A DNA stretch of 64,000 nucleotides, from positions 2,728,001-2,792,000 of the forward strand of contig CP014773.1 of assembly GCA_001596135.1 (NCBI GenBank), in the 5' to 3' direction. A program made the translations under genes and the position numbers. Within the stretch, counting starts at the first letter, position 1; the number at the start of each line of letters is the position of its first letter. Origin of the DNA: Mucilaginibacter sp. PAMC 26640. GTDB taxonomy: Bacteria > Bacteroidota > Bacteroidia > Sphingobacteriales > Sphingobacteriaceae. Of the stretch, positions 44,261 through 51,821 are shown one piece after another. The notes beneath the pieces were generated by a model. The model did no database searches and had not been told where the DNA came from. It worked only from the letters and a program-made list of their open reading frames with translations.

Positions 44261-45742
44261 ATGATTTTATCATGGGTTTTAACTTTATTTTTTTCGCTAA
44301 ACAGCTTTGCCAGGAATGCGGTAGTGCACATTACTATTAAAAATTTACGAGGCTCTGCTTTGTTATACGACCCGCAATTCCGTTACGATTTGTCAAAACG
44401 AACACAATTGCTAAAATTAGATGCTGATCAATCGGTAACATATACCATGTTTCTTGATCATCCCGACTATTTGATCTTGTTATTTTCTGAGAAACTCTCC
44501 AAATATAGCCTGTTTCTTTGTCCAGGCGATGAGCTTTTTTTATCAGCAGATATGAGTGCAAAAAATGACAATATCAAAGTGACAGGAAAAGGTAGCAACA
44601 ATAATCAACCCGAAATTTTTGCGTTGATTAATATGGATGTAAAATCGTTTGATAACGACACAGATCCGAACCGTGTTATTACCGCTATTAACAGGCGATT
44701 TTTAGTAAATAAATCTATATTGTTAGATTATATTAGAGTATATAAACCATCACCGGAGTTTATAAAAGCGGCAAATTACAATCTGCAATACTTTGCTCCT
44801 ATGGCCTTTTATGAATCGAGCCACAATAATGTTTTCGGTAAACCTTATGCGCAAAAGGTGAAATGGAAAAATATTCAGGACAGTCTATTTTCCAACGCCC
44901 GAATTAATAATGGTAGTGCGTTAACTGCATATAATTATACCAGGTTAGTTGATGACTTTTTGTTGAGAGGAGAGTTGTCCGATCTGATGGATGAATACCG
45001 AACCAACCCTAAATTATTCTTTAAAAAATGGTTTCATACCGATCAAATTCATGGTAAGGAGCTTTTTAATTATGCGCAGGTAGGAATGCTAAATAAATTT
45101 ATCATTGACAAATATTTTACCGGGACAACAGCCGAATATAGTTTTGGTCAGGCAATAAAATATTTATTTAATAAAGCAGATTATTCATCTGCCGCTTTTT
45201 TGTTTGATCATTTTAAAAAGAAATTCCCGGCAAACGTATATATCGAGAGATTTAGCCCTCAGATGACTGAAGTGTACAGCAAGCAAAAACAGGTATTTAA
45301 CCATAAAACCGTTTTTGTTTCAGATAATGGCGCAAAGCTAAATACGCTTAATGAAGTTATTGCGTTAAACAAAAGTAAAGCTGTTTTTATAGATATGTGG
45401 GGCACTTGGTGTGGCCCCTGCAGAGAAGAAATTCAGAAAAATGCATCCAGCCTAAGAGCCCATTTTCAAGGTAAGGATGTAGTCTTTTTGTATATCGCTA
45501 ATATGGACTCAGGACGGGAAAGAGAGTGGAAAAAACAAATTGCCTTTTTCAATATTGAGGGGAAGCATATATTAGCCAATGCCAATTTAACAAAAGATAT
45601 TATGAGAAAAGTTGTGGCTACCGGATATCCAACATACATAATTATTAAAAAAGATGGCAGCTACAAACAAACCATCACAAAATACCCGGTAAATTTAAAT
45701 ATCTTGATAAAAGAAATTGAAACTGCGTCGAATAACAAGTAA
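44261..45742 (+). CDS. TlpA-like exported thioredoxin-fold protein
   Basis: A 493-residue periplasmic protein. The start at 44261 gives a signal peptide MILSWVLTLFFSLNSFA, with a GAAAGG ribosome site upstream; a longer frame from 44180 would hide it. An N-terminal region of about 340 residues (the DUF-type domain often found ahead of Bacteroidota TlpA) precedes the thioredoxin domain with DMWGTWCGPCREE (CxxC with G-P) and the cis-proline loop ATGYPTYII. It is likely to keep exported cysteines or haem-ligating partners reduced. AT content is higher than in the neighbouring genes. Confidence 0.85.
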   Translation: MILSWVLTLFFSLNSFARNAVVHITIKNLRGSALLYDPQFRYDLSKRTQLLKLDADQSVTYTMFLDHPDYLILLFSEKLSKYSLFLCPGDELFLSADMSAKNDNIKVTGKGSNNNQPEIFALINMDVKSFDNDTDPNRVITAINRRFLVNKSILLDYIRVYKPSPEFIKAANYNLQYFAPMAFYESSHNNVFGKPYAQKVKWKNIQDSLFSNARINNGSALTAYNYTRLVDDFLLRGELSDLMDEYRTNPKLFFKKWFHTDQIHGKELFNYAQVGMLNKFIIDKYFTGTTAEYSFGQAIKYLFNKADYSSAAFLFDHFKKKFPANVYIERFSPQMTEVYSKQKQVFNHKTVFVSDNGAKLNTLNEVIALNKSKAVFIDMWGTWCGPCREEIQKNASSLRAHFQGKDVVFLYIANMDSGREREWKKQIAFFNIEGKHILANANLTKDIMRKVVATGYPTYIIIKKDGSYKQTITKYPVNLNILIKEIETASNNK

Positions 45743-45815
45743 GGATCTCTTTGGTAAGTAACAGCGTGCTAATTATTTTGTTATACCTTATAGTTATTAG
45801 ATTCGTTTTAGGAGT

Positions 45816-46820
45816 CTAATAACTATACGGTGCCATCTTCCCGCAACTGCACATGCAATTATTGTCGCTGCTGCCTAGCTTCTTTAAAAAGAACTGATAA
45901 AAACCAATGCGATCGTTCATGCTATAATTGTCGCCTTTGTTGCACTCCAGGGATCCGTTTACAATCATGATAGTCATTCCGAAGCCGGGTATACGGCCGG
46001 CTGCTTTGTCCCTGGTATTTGGCTGCCATTTGCCTATCATCACATCATGTGCAGATGGTTTGTGCGTTTCTGGTGTCATCCAAAAATAAATGGCAGTTTT
46101 AAACGATACTACGGGGTCGGTTTCTACCAACGCCGGGTTATCCAGCAGGATGTGTTTGTTACCGAAGATACAGTCTGAAGCATAGCCATAATTGCCATTG
46201 TAACTTAGTTGCATAGGCCCGCGGCCATAATATTTCTGGCCCTTAACCGATGGGTATTCATCGCTGTCGCTGGTATATTCCAGGCTGGTGTTCTCCTCAT
46301 GCAACGCCATCAGTCCGTCTGTGTAGCTGCCATTCATTCCGTGGCGGGTTTCGTGAGCGATGTGTGCAAAAAAGGCCGCCAGCTCGCGCTTATTGGTAAG
46401 GGCATCTTTTTCGGTGCAAAAGCCGCCATAATCTACTGTGTAGACACTATCGCCTTTATCCTTCGCCCATTGCTCGTTCCAATCGCCATCCTGGCGCACC
46501 GTGGTAGCCTTTCCTGTACGTTTATCCGTACGAATGAACTGGTATACCGAAACCGCCCTGCGCGTTACCTTCACTTTTATTTGCGCCAGTTCATCCACCG
46601 CTTTGATAAAAGCTTTGTAGGTATAGAATTTATTACGCTCGGGGAACAAGTCGTTAAACTCCTTTTCGGTTAAAAATTTGCTGAATGATGGGGCAGGTGC
46701 AGGCGCGGCTGAAACGGCGGGAGCCGTTTTAACGCCATTGCCGCCGCAGCTAAAACTTAAGAGGGATATGGTGCATAAACTGGCAATAGCCATTTTTGCC
46801 GTTGATTTAATAAGTTTCAT
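45816..46820 (-). CDS. Exported GH19 chitinase-like lipoprotein
   Basis: A 334-residue protein. The start at 46820 gives the leader MKLIKSTAKMAIASLCTISL ending in LLSFSC, a lipobox with cysteine near 25. The GH19 domain covers about 55-330: FFAHIAHETRHG contains the catalytic glutamate, and YYGRGPMQLSYNGNYG and DPVVSFKTAIYFWM are signature segments. GH19 enzymes cleave chitin or related beta-1,4-GlcNAc polymers with inversion. The cysteine-rich end CNCMCSCGK-like sequence (NNCMCSCGKMAPYSY) is unusual. Confidence 0.88.
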   Translation of the reverse strand: MKLIKSTAKMAIASLCTISLLSFSCGGNGVKTAPAVSAAPAPAPSFSKFLTEKEFNDLFPERNKFYTYKAFIKAVDELAQIKVKVTRRAVSVYQFIRTDKRTGKATTVRQDGDWNEQWAKDKGDSVYTVDYGGFCTEKDALTNKRELAAFFAHIAHETRHGMNGSYTDGLMALHEENTSLEYTSDSDEYPSVKGQKYYGRGPMQLSYNGNYGYASDCIFGNKHILLDNPALVETDPVVSFKTAIYFWMTPETHKPSAHDVMIGKWQPNTRDKAAGRIPGFGMTIMIVNGSLECNKGDNYSMNDRIGFYQFFLKKLGSSDNNCMCSCGKMAPYSY

Positions 46821-46932
46821 GATGGCTGAACGATATATTTCTGATTTAAACACGATCTGCAAGTTTAAGTTTAAATTCGCTTTACTATTAACCGTAAAAC
46901 GCACAAAGAATTGCTAACCGTTTATGATACAA

Positions 46933-47026
46933 AGGTCACAAAGTTTTTTATGATCCTGCCAAAACAATAAAATCTTTGTGCGCTTTGTGATTTTTCTTTG
47001 TGTTCTTTGTGGTTGAATTATCGGCT
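46933..47026. repeat. Heptamer CTTTGTG repeats in inverted and direct order
   Basis: CACAAAG or related at about 46937 faces CTTTGTGCGCTTTGTG at 46974-46989 and CTTTGTGTTCTTTGTGG at 46997-47013. These can fold into alternative stems. Similar A/G-rich runs (CAGAG...GCACAGAGCG) lie at about 10645-10690. No known function. Confidence 0.45.
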
Positions 47027-47032
47027 AACTAC

Positions 47033-47581
47033 ATGAAGATATATACCAAAACCGGAGACAAAGGCTACACCTCATTAATAGGAGGTACCCGGGTGCCTAA
47101 ACATCACCTTCGCATTGAGAGCTATGGCACCGTTGATGAATTGAACAGCTACATTGGTTTGATTCGCGATCAGTCGATAAATATACATCATCAGGATATT
47201 TTAAAAGAGATCCAGGACAGGTTGTTTACCATAGGATCATCGCTGGCGGCAGATCCGGAAAAGTCGCGGATGGCTATTCCCGACCTCACCATCGCTGATA
47301 TACAATTGCTGGAACAGGAAATTGACCTGATGAACGAATCTTTGCCCGAATTGCGACATTTTATTTTGCCAGGCGGAAGTAATTTTATATCTTACTGCCA
47401 TATAGCGCGATGTGTTTGTCGCAGGGCCGAAAGGATTACGGTTCACCTTGCTGAAGAAAGTTTTGTCGAGCCGAATGTGACAGTGTATTTAAACAGGCTT
47501 AGCGACTATCTTTTTACACTGGCCCGAAAGGTGGCTCAGGACGATAAGGTGACTGAAAATCAATGGATCCCGAGGTTATAA
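47033..47581 (+). CDS. PduO-type cob(I)alamin adenosyltransferase
   Basis: A 182-residue enzyme transferring adenosyl from ATP to cob(I)alamin. The start at 47033 gives MKIYTKTGDKGYTSLIGGTR, the ATP-binding N-terminus; an earlier in-frame GTG/TTG start adds no family residues. Other motifs are YGTVDELNSYIG (about 29-40) and ARCVCRRAERITVHL (about 124-138). No other cobalamin gene is in the window. Confidence 0.92.
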   Translation: MKIYTKTGDKGYTSLIGGTRVPKHHLRIESYGTVDELNSYIGLIRDQSINIHHQDILKEIQDRLFTIGSSLAADPEKSRMAIPDLTIADIQLLEQEIDLMNESLPELRHFILPGGSNFISYCHIARCVCRRAERITVHLAEESFVEPNVTVYLNRLSDYLFTLARKVAQDDKVTENQWIPRL

Positions 47582-47622
47582 AAAAATTACATTAAATAGT
47601 AATAATCAATTTAAAAATATAA

Positions 47623-47630
47623 TACTTTTG
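47623..47630 (+). promoter_or_regulatory. Candidate promoter element of the DUF2795 gene
   Basis: TACTTTTG matches TAnnTTTG fully, 34 bases before the ATG at 47665. TAnnTTTG elements recur upstream of dprA, pyrG, gltA, queA and tig in this window. Confidence 0.45.
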
Positions 47631-47664
47631 CGAAAAAGGAAATTTACCCAATTAATATAAAAAC

Positions 47665-47886
47665 ATGTATTGGACACTTGAACTAGCATCGCATTTAGAA
47701 GATGCGCCATGGCCGGCAACTAAAGATGAGTTAATTGATTACGCTATACGTTCCGGAGCGCCGGTAGAGGTGATAGAAAACCTGCAGGCACTTGAAGATG
47801 ATGGTGAGCCATATGAGAATATTGAGGAAATCTGGCCGGACTACCCGACTAAGGATGACTTCTTCTTTAATGAAGACGAATATTAA
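47665..47886 (+). CDS. DUF2795 domain protein
   Basis: A 73-residue acidic protein. MYWTLELASHLEDAPWPATK at the start and DELIDYAIRSGAPVEVIENL in the middle match the DUF2795 fold, conserved across Bacteroidota as a single-copy housekeeping gene of unknown role. It is bracketed by its own promoter and terminator. Confidence 0.88.
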   Translation: MYWTLELASHLEDAPWPATKDELIDYAIRSGAPVEVIENLQALEDDGEPYENIEEIWPDYPTKDDFFFNEDEY

Positions 47887-47910
47887 TTGTATTAAACCAT
47901 AAGTTAATGT

Positions 47911-47940
47911 AAGAGCTCCCTTAATAGGGAGCTTTTTTTT
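47911..47940 (+). terminator. Terminator of the DUF2795 gene
   Basis: Stem AGCTCCCT / AGGGAGCT with a TAAT loop, followed by eight T. Confidence 0.85.
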
Positions 47941-47949
47941 TAACCCTTT

Positions 47950-47966
47950 TTGGAATGATTTTGGTA
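47950..47966 (+). promoter_or_regulatory. Sigma-54-like promoter of the first small membrane protein
   Basis: TTGGAATGATTTTGGTA has GG at 47952-47953, ten bases, then GT at 47964-47965. The -24 GG and spacing match; the -12 has GT instead of GC. It lies about 57 bases before the ATG. The same element precedes the second copy. Confidence 0.45.
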
Positions 47967-48022
47967 TGGCAAAGGTGTAAACATTTATTTATTACTTAAA
48001 CACATACTAAAAACACAACATT

Positions 48023-48169
48023 ATGAGAGGCTTGTTATACATCATTGCCGTTATCCTTGTTATCGGATGGGCATTCGGATTTTTTTACGCAGGTAGCGGT
48101 GGCATAATCCACATCCTATTAGTGATCGCTATTATAGCTTTAATTTTAGGTGTTATCCGCCGGGCGTAA
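48023..48169 (+). CDS. Small membrane protein, lmo0937/DUF5670-like, copy 1
   Basis: A 48-residue protein. It has two hydrophobic helices: LLYIIAVILVIGWAFGFFYA and IHILLVIAIIALILGVI, and ends in RRA. This is the pattern of the lmo0937 family, small membrane proteins induced by stress in some bacteria; function unknown. It is one of two adjacent copies differing at about seven of 48 positions, each with its own upstream element. Confidence 0.85.
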   Translation: MRGLLYIIAVILVIGWAFGFFYAGSGGIIHILLVIAIIALILGVIRRA

Positions 48170-48218
48170 TGTTGTTTGATCAATAAAGCTCTAATACATT
48201 TAAAGTCAATGCCTTTTC

Positions 48219-48236
48219 TTGGAATGATCTTCGCAT
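48219..48236 (+). promoter_or_regulatory. Sigma-54-like promoter of the second small membrane protein
   Basis: TTGGAATGATCTTCGCAT has GG at 48221-48222, ten bases, then GC at 48233-48234, the defining -24/-12 spacing of RpoN promoters. It shares TTGGAATGAT with the element of copy 1. Confidence 0.55.
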
Positions 48237-48282
48237 TGATTCAGCACAATCAACTCAAACTTTAACATTTAATCTACTAAAC

Positions 48283-48429
48283 ATGAGAAACTTATTGTAC
48301 ATCGTCGCCGTTATCCTTGTCATAGGATGGATCTTTGGATTTTTCGTAAACCACGCAGGCGGTTTAATCCACATTTTATTGGTAATTGCTATTATAGCGC
48401 TACTATTAGGTGTTATAAGACGAGCCTAA
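48283..48429 (+). CDS. Small membrane protein, lmo0937/DUF5670-like, copy 2
   Basis: A 48-residue near-copy of the protein at 48023: MRNLLYIVAVILVIGWIFGF with two membrane helices and the same VIRRA end. The central turn is FVNHAGG instead of FYAGSGG. Tandem duplication followed by retention of both copies and both promoters suggests a dosage or conditional role. Confidence 0.85.
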   Translation: MRNLLYIVAVILVIGWIFGFFVNHAGGLIHILLVIAIIALLLGVIRRA

Positions 48430-48461
48430 CTCAACAAATATTAATTATTAAGCCGCTGGTA

Positions 48462-49181
48462 TTATGCCTGCGGCTTTTTATTTATAATAGCTTCCGCAAT
48501 CGCAATATCTTCAGGGAACGTGATCTTTATATTACTGTGATGCCCCTGTACAATGGTTATTTGCGCACCATTTCGCTCAACTACTGATGCATCGTCTGTA
48601 AAATAAGGGTCGAAAGTTTGCTCGTAAGCAAGCCTCAATATTTCGGACTTAAATGTTTGCGGGGTTTGTACCAGGTAAATATTATCTCTGTTCAAACTTT
48701 CCGATCTTTCTCCGAAAGTCTGCCTTACAGAATCGCGACTTTTTACGGCTACTACAGCTGAACCTTGAGTTTCTGCACAACGAAAAGCCTCGTCAATTAT
48801 TGTGGGTGAGATCAAAGGTCGTACGGCGTCATGTACAGCAATTAGCACATTTTTTTCGGTAATATAGTCAATTGCGTTCTTCACTGAATGAAATCTGGTT
48901 TGGCCTCCCGCAATTAATTTATGTTTTATGACGAAATTATGTTCTTCGCACAACTGTTTCCAAAAGGAATGATAATCGGTGTGTAATACCAAAACCAGTT
49001 CAGGTTGAGCTGTGCAGGCCCTGAAAGCCTCCATTGTGTGCATAAGTACAGGTCGCCCGTTCAAAAGGATAAACTGCTTGGGCATTACCGATTGCATGCG
49101 CGTGCCGGAACCGCCGGCAACAATAACGGCGTAGGTTTTTGAGGTGAGATTTGGGATAGACGATGTGGGTTTAGAATCCAT
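48462..49181 (-). CDS. ispD: 2-C-methyl-D-erythritol 4-phosphate cytidylyltransferase
   Basis: A 239-residue IspD, the third step of the non-mevalonate isoprenoid route. VIVAGGSGTRMQSVMPKQFI (about 18-37) is the CTP-binding loop, and VAVHDAVRPLI (about 116-126) is the family signature. Normal length. It lies about 100 bases downstream of nothing on its strand: queA ends further right and has its own terminator at 49211-49245. Confidence 0.94.
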   Translation of the reverse strand: MDSKPTSSIPNLTSKTYAVIVAGGSGTRMQSVMPKQFILLNGRPVLMHTMEAFRACTAQPELVLVLHTDYHSFWKQLCEEHNFVIKHKLIAGGQTRFHSVKNAIDYITEKNVLIAVHDAVRPLISPTIIDEAFRCAETQGSAVVAVKSRDSVRQTFGERSESLNRDNIYLVQTPQTFKSEILRLAYEQTFDPYFTDDASVVERNGAQITIVQGHHSNIKITFPEDIAIAEAIINKKPQA

Positions 49182-49210
49182 TTAGCAAGCTTGAGCGTCA
49201 AATCTAAAAC

Positions 49211-49245
49211 AAAAAAAAGAGATACCAGCTTTTTGCAGGTATCTC
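49211..49245 (-). terminator. Terminator of queA
   Basis: Stem GAGATACC / GGTATCTC with an 11-base loop, followed on the minus strand by eight T (complement of 49211-49218). Confidence 0.8.
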
Positions 49246-49283
49246 CATTTTATGTGAAACTTAGTTTGTTTAATATCTAAGTC

Positions 49284-50333
49284 TTAGATGATCAGCATGG
49301 CATCGCCGTAACTGTAAAAGCGGTATTTCTCTTTAACTGCAACCTCATAGGCATTCATCACATGCTCGTAACCTCCAAATGCACTAACCATCATCAATAG
49401 GGTAGACTCAGGGGTATGAAAGTTAGTAATCATAGAATTCGCTATGCTGAATTCGTAAGGAGGGAAGATGAATTTGCTGGTCCAATCATTAGCAGACTTT
49501 AAAGTTTTGCCAGCTGATACAGCAGATTCTATAGTACGCATAGAAGTAGTACCTACAGCGCAAATCCGGCTTTTTCTTTCAATAGCGCGGTTTACAATTC
49601 TAGCCTGTTTTTCTTCTATAATAAATTGCTCAGAATCCATTTTGTGTTTGGTCAGATCCTCTACCTCAACCGGGCGAAAAGTACCTAAACCTACATGCAG
49701 TGTAACCTCGGCAAATTCCACACCTTTCAGTTCCAGGCGTTTCATTAGCTCGCGGCTGAAGTGCAAGCCTGCGGTAGGGGCGGCAACCGCACCTTCGTGC
49801 TTAGCGAAAATGGTTTGATAGCGCTCTTTGTCGTCGGCAGTGGCTTTGCGTTTAATATATTTTGGCAGTGGTGTTTCACCTAGGATCTCCACATTGCGGC
49901 GAAATTCCTCATCGGTACCATCAAACAAAAAGCGAATGGTGCGGCCACGTGAGGTAGTATTATCTACAACCTCAGCAATCAGCAGGTCGTCATCGCCAAA
50001 ATAAAGTTTGTTACCAACGCGGATCTTACGGGCCGGATCAACCAATACATCCCAAAGACGTAACTCTTTATTTAGTTCGCGCAACAAAAACACTTCAATG
50101 GTAGCGCCTGTTTTTTCTTTATTGCCGTACATACGGGCAGGGAATACTTTGGTATTGTTAAGGATCATTACATCCTTGTCATCAAAATAATCCAGTATAT
50201 CTTTGAATATTTTATGCTCAATTTTGCCCGAATCGCGGTGCAGGACCATTAAACGCGACTCATCGCGAATATCTGAAGGTGAATGCGCAATTAATGACTC
50301 TGGTAAATTGAATTTAAACTGGGATAATTTCAT
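49284..50333 (-). CDS. queA: S-adenosylmethionine:tRNA ribosyltransferase-isomerase
   Basis: A 349-residue QueA, which moves the ribosyl of SAM onto 7-aminomethyl-7-deazaguanine in tRNA to give epoxyqueuosine. [20 protein letters not shown] at the start, [15 protein letters not shown] (about 63-77) and the [14 protein letters not shown] segment (about 181-194) are the family signatures. Monocistronic with its own promoter and terminator. Confidence 0.95.
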   Translation of the reverse strand: MKLSQFKFNLPESLIAHSPSDIRDESRLMVLHRDSGKIEHKIFKDILDYFDDKDVMILNNTKVFPARMYGNKEKTGATIEVFLLRELNKELRLWDVLVDPARKIRVGNKLYFGDDDLLIAEVVDNTTSRGRTIRFLFDGTDEEFRRNVEILGETPLPKYIKRKATADDKERYQTIFAKHEGAVAAPTAGLHFSRELMKRLELKGVEFAEVTLHVGLGTFRPVEVEDLTKHKMDSEQFIIEEKQARIVNRAIERKSRICAVGTTSMRTIESAVSAGKTLKSANDWTSKFIFPPYEFSIANSMITNFHTPESTLLMMVSAFGGYEHVMNAYEVAVKEKYRFYSYGDAMLII

Positions 50334-50358
50334 CTTTAATATAAGAAATTTTAGGGCG

Positions 50359-50366
50359 CAAATGTA
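50359..50366 (-). promoter_or_regulatory. Candidate queA -7 promoter element
   Basis: TACATTTG on the minus strand matches TAnnTTTG fully, 25 bases before the ATG. Confidence 0.45.
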
Positions 50367-50540
50367 CGCTTTTTTTGTTTACATTAACCGATTTTTTTGC
50401 ATTTCGTTTTGATTATTAGAAAAATACTTTTATGGAGAACACTGTAACTTAAGTTCTCGATAGCAGTCTAACCTTTAAATTTACCCAGGATATGCCATCG
50501 TGTAACTCCCGGAACAGCCATTTAGATCAGAATCATTATC

Positions 50541-51788
50541 ATGATAATTTTAAAACTTATCCGCGAAAGTTTTCTCTTTGCCTATGATGCTCTTAGGCAA
50601 AACAAACTGCGTACGCTGCTTTCGCTATTGGGGGTAACGATTGGTATTTTTACGATCATTGCCGTTTTTTCCGCAGTGGATACTTTGCGTAATAACCTGC
50701 AGAAAAGCGTGAATAAATTGGGCAGCAATAGTATTTATATCCAAAAATGGCCCTGGGTGGGTGAGGATAATTTCCCCTGGTGGAAATATTTGCAAAGACC
50801 TGTACCTAAGCTGCGCGACTTTGAACAATTACAGCGCCGAAGCCAAACGGCCAAGGCTATATCCTACGAAATTGGGATAGACAATCGCACCGTTAAATAT
50901 TTAAGTAATACAGTAGATGGTGCACAGATAGATGCCGTTTCGCAGGATCATGACAAAACCTGGAACTTCAATTTTGATGACGGACGCTACTTTACCGATA
51001 TAGAGTCGCGTACTGGGGCGCCCGTAGCAATGATTGGTGCTGATATTGCATCAAACCTTTTTCCGGATGGTGGGGCTGTAGGTAAACAAATTAAAATAAT
51101 GGGCCGGAAGGTTACCATTATCGGCGTATTTACCAAAGAAGGGAAGGATATGCTGGGCATCACAAATGATAGCCGGATCCTGCTACCCTTAAATTTTGCT
51201 AAGAATATCATCGATATTGAGAACGAAAAGTATAATCCGGAAATTGATGTAAGAGGACTTGATAACTTAAACGATTTAGAGGTAGAGAGTGAAGTTCGTG
51301 GTTTAATGCGTTCCATCAGAAGTATCCGCCCGGGTGTGGAGGATAATTTTTCGCTTAATAAATCTACTATCTTATCAAACCAGTTAGATCAGTTGTTCGG
51401 CATTGTAAATGTCGCGGGCCTTATTATCGGCGGTTTTTCCATATTGGTGGGTGGGTTCGGGATCGCCAATATCATGTTCGTATCGGTAAAAGAGCGTACT
51501 AATATTATCGGCATCCAAAAATCACTTGGCGCAAAAAACTACTTCATCCTACTTCAGTTTCTGATCGAATCTATCGTATTATGCCTCATGGGCGGTTTGA
51601 TTGGTTTGCTACTGGTTTGGGGTGGCACTTTCTTGGTAAAGGCTGCGGCCGATGTTGAAGTTGTGCTCGATTTGGCCAATATCATTTTTGGGATCAGCAT
51701 TTCAATAGGCATTGGTATCATATCAGGCATTGTTCCTGCATGGTTTGCCTCGAGGCTAGATCCGGTTGAGGCAATTCGCACTAACTAA
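50541..51788 (+). CDS. MacB/FtsX-like ABC transporter permease
   Basis: A 415-residue permease. The first membrane helix is LLSLLGVTIGIFTIIAVFSA (about 27-46), a large MacB-type periplasmic domain follows (about 50-270), and three helices close the protein, the first being VAGLIIGGFSILVGGFGIAN. ERTNIIGIQKSLGAKN is the cytoplasmic coupling loop. No ATPase is adjacent; the ATPase at 38391 could serve it. GTAAC-N16-AGTC at 50444-50468 resembles the ECF-like promoters of the GIN genes, with one mismatch. Confidence 0.9.
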   Translation: MIILKLIRESFLFAYDALRQNKLRTLLSLLGVTIGIFTIIAVFSAVDTLRNNLQKSVNKLGSNSIYIQKWPWVGEDNFPWWKYLQRPVPKLRDFEQLQRRSQTAKAISYEIGIDNRTVKYLSNTVDGAQIDAVSQDHDKTWNFNFDDGRYFTDIESRTGAPVAMIGADIASNLFPDGGAVGKQIKIMGRKVTIIGVFTKEGKDMLGITNDSRILLPLNFAKNIIDIENEKYNPEIDVRGLDNLNDLEVESEVRGLMRSIRSIRPGVEDNFSLNKSTILSNQLDQLFGIVNVAGLIIGGFSILVGGFGIANIMFVSVKERTNIIGIQKSLGAKNYFILLQFLIESIVLCLMGGLIGLLLVWGGTFLVKAAADVEVVLDLANIIFGISISIGIGIISGIVPAWFASRLDPVEAIRTN

Positions 51789-51821
51789 GATCAGCTGCAA
51801 TAAAATAGCTCACCTGTTGAT

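Noticed and set aside
48327-48587. 86-residue frame covering the second small membrane protein
   Set aside because: It is out of frame with the conserved 48-residue protein and extends into the antisense of ispD.
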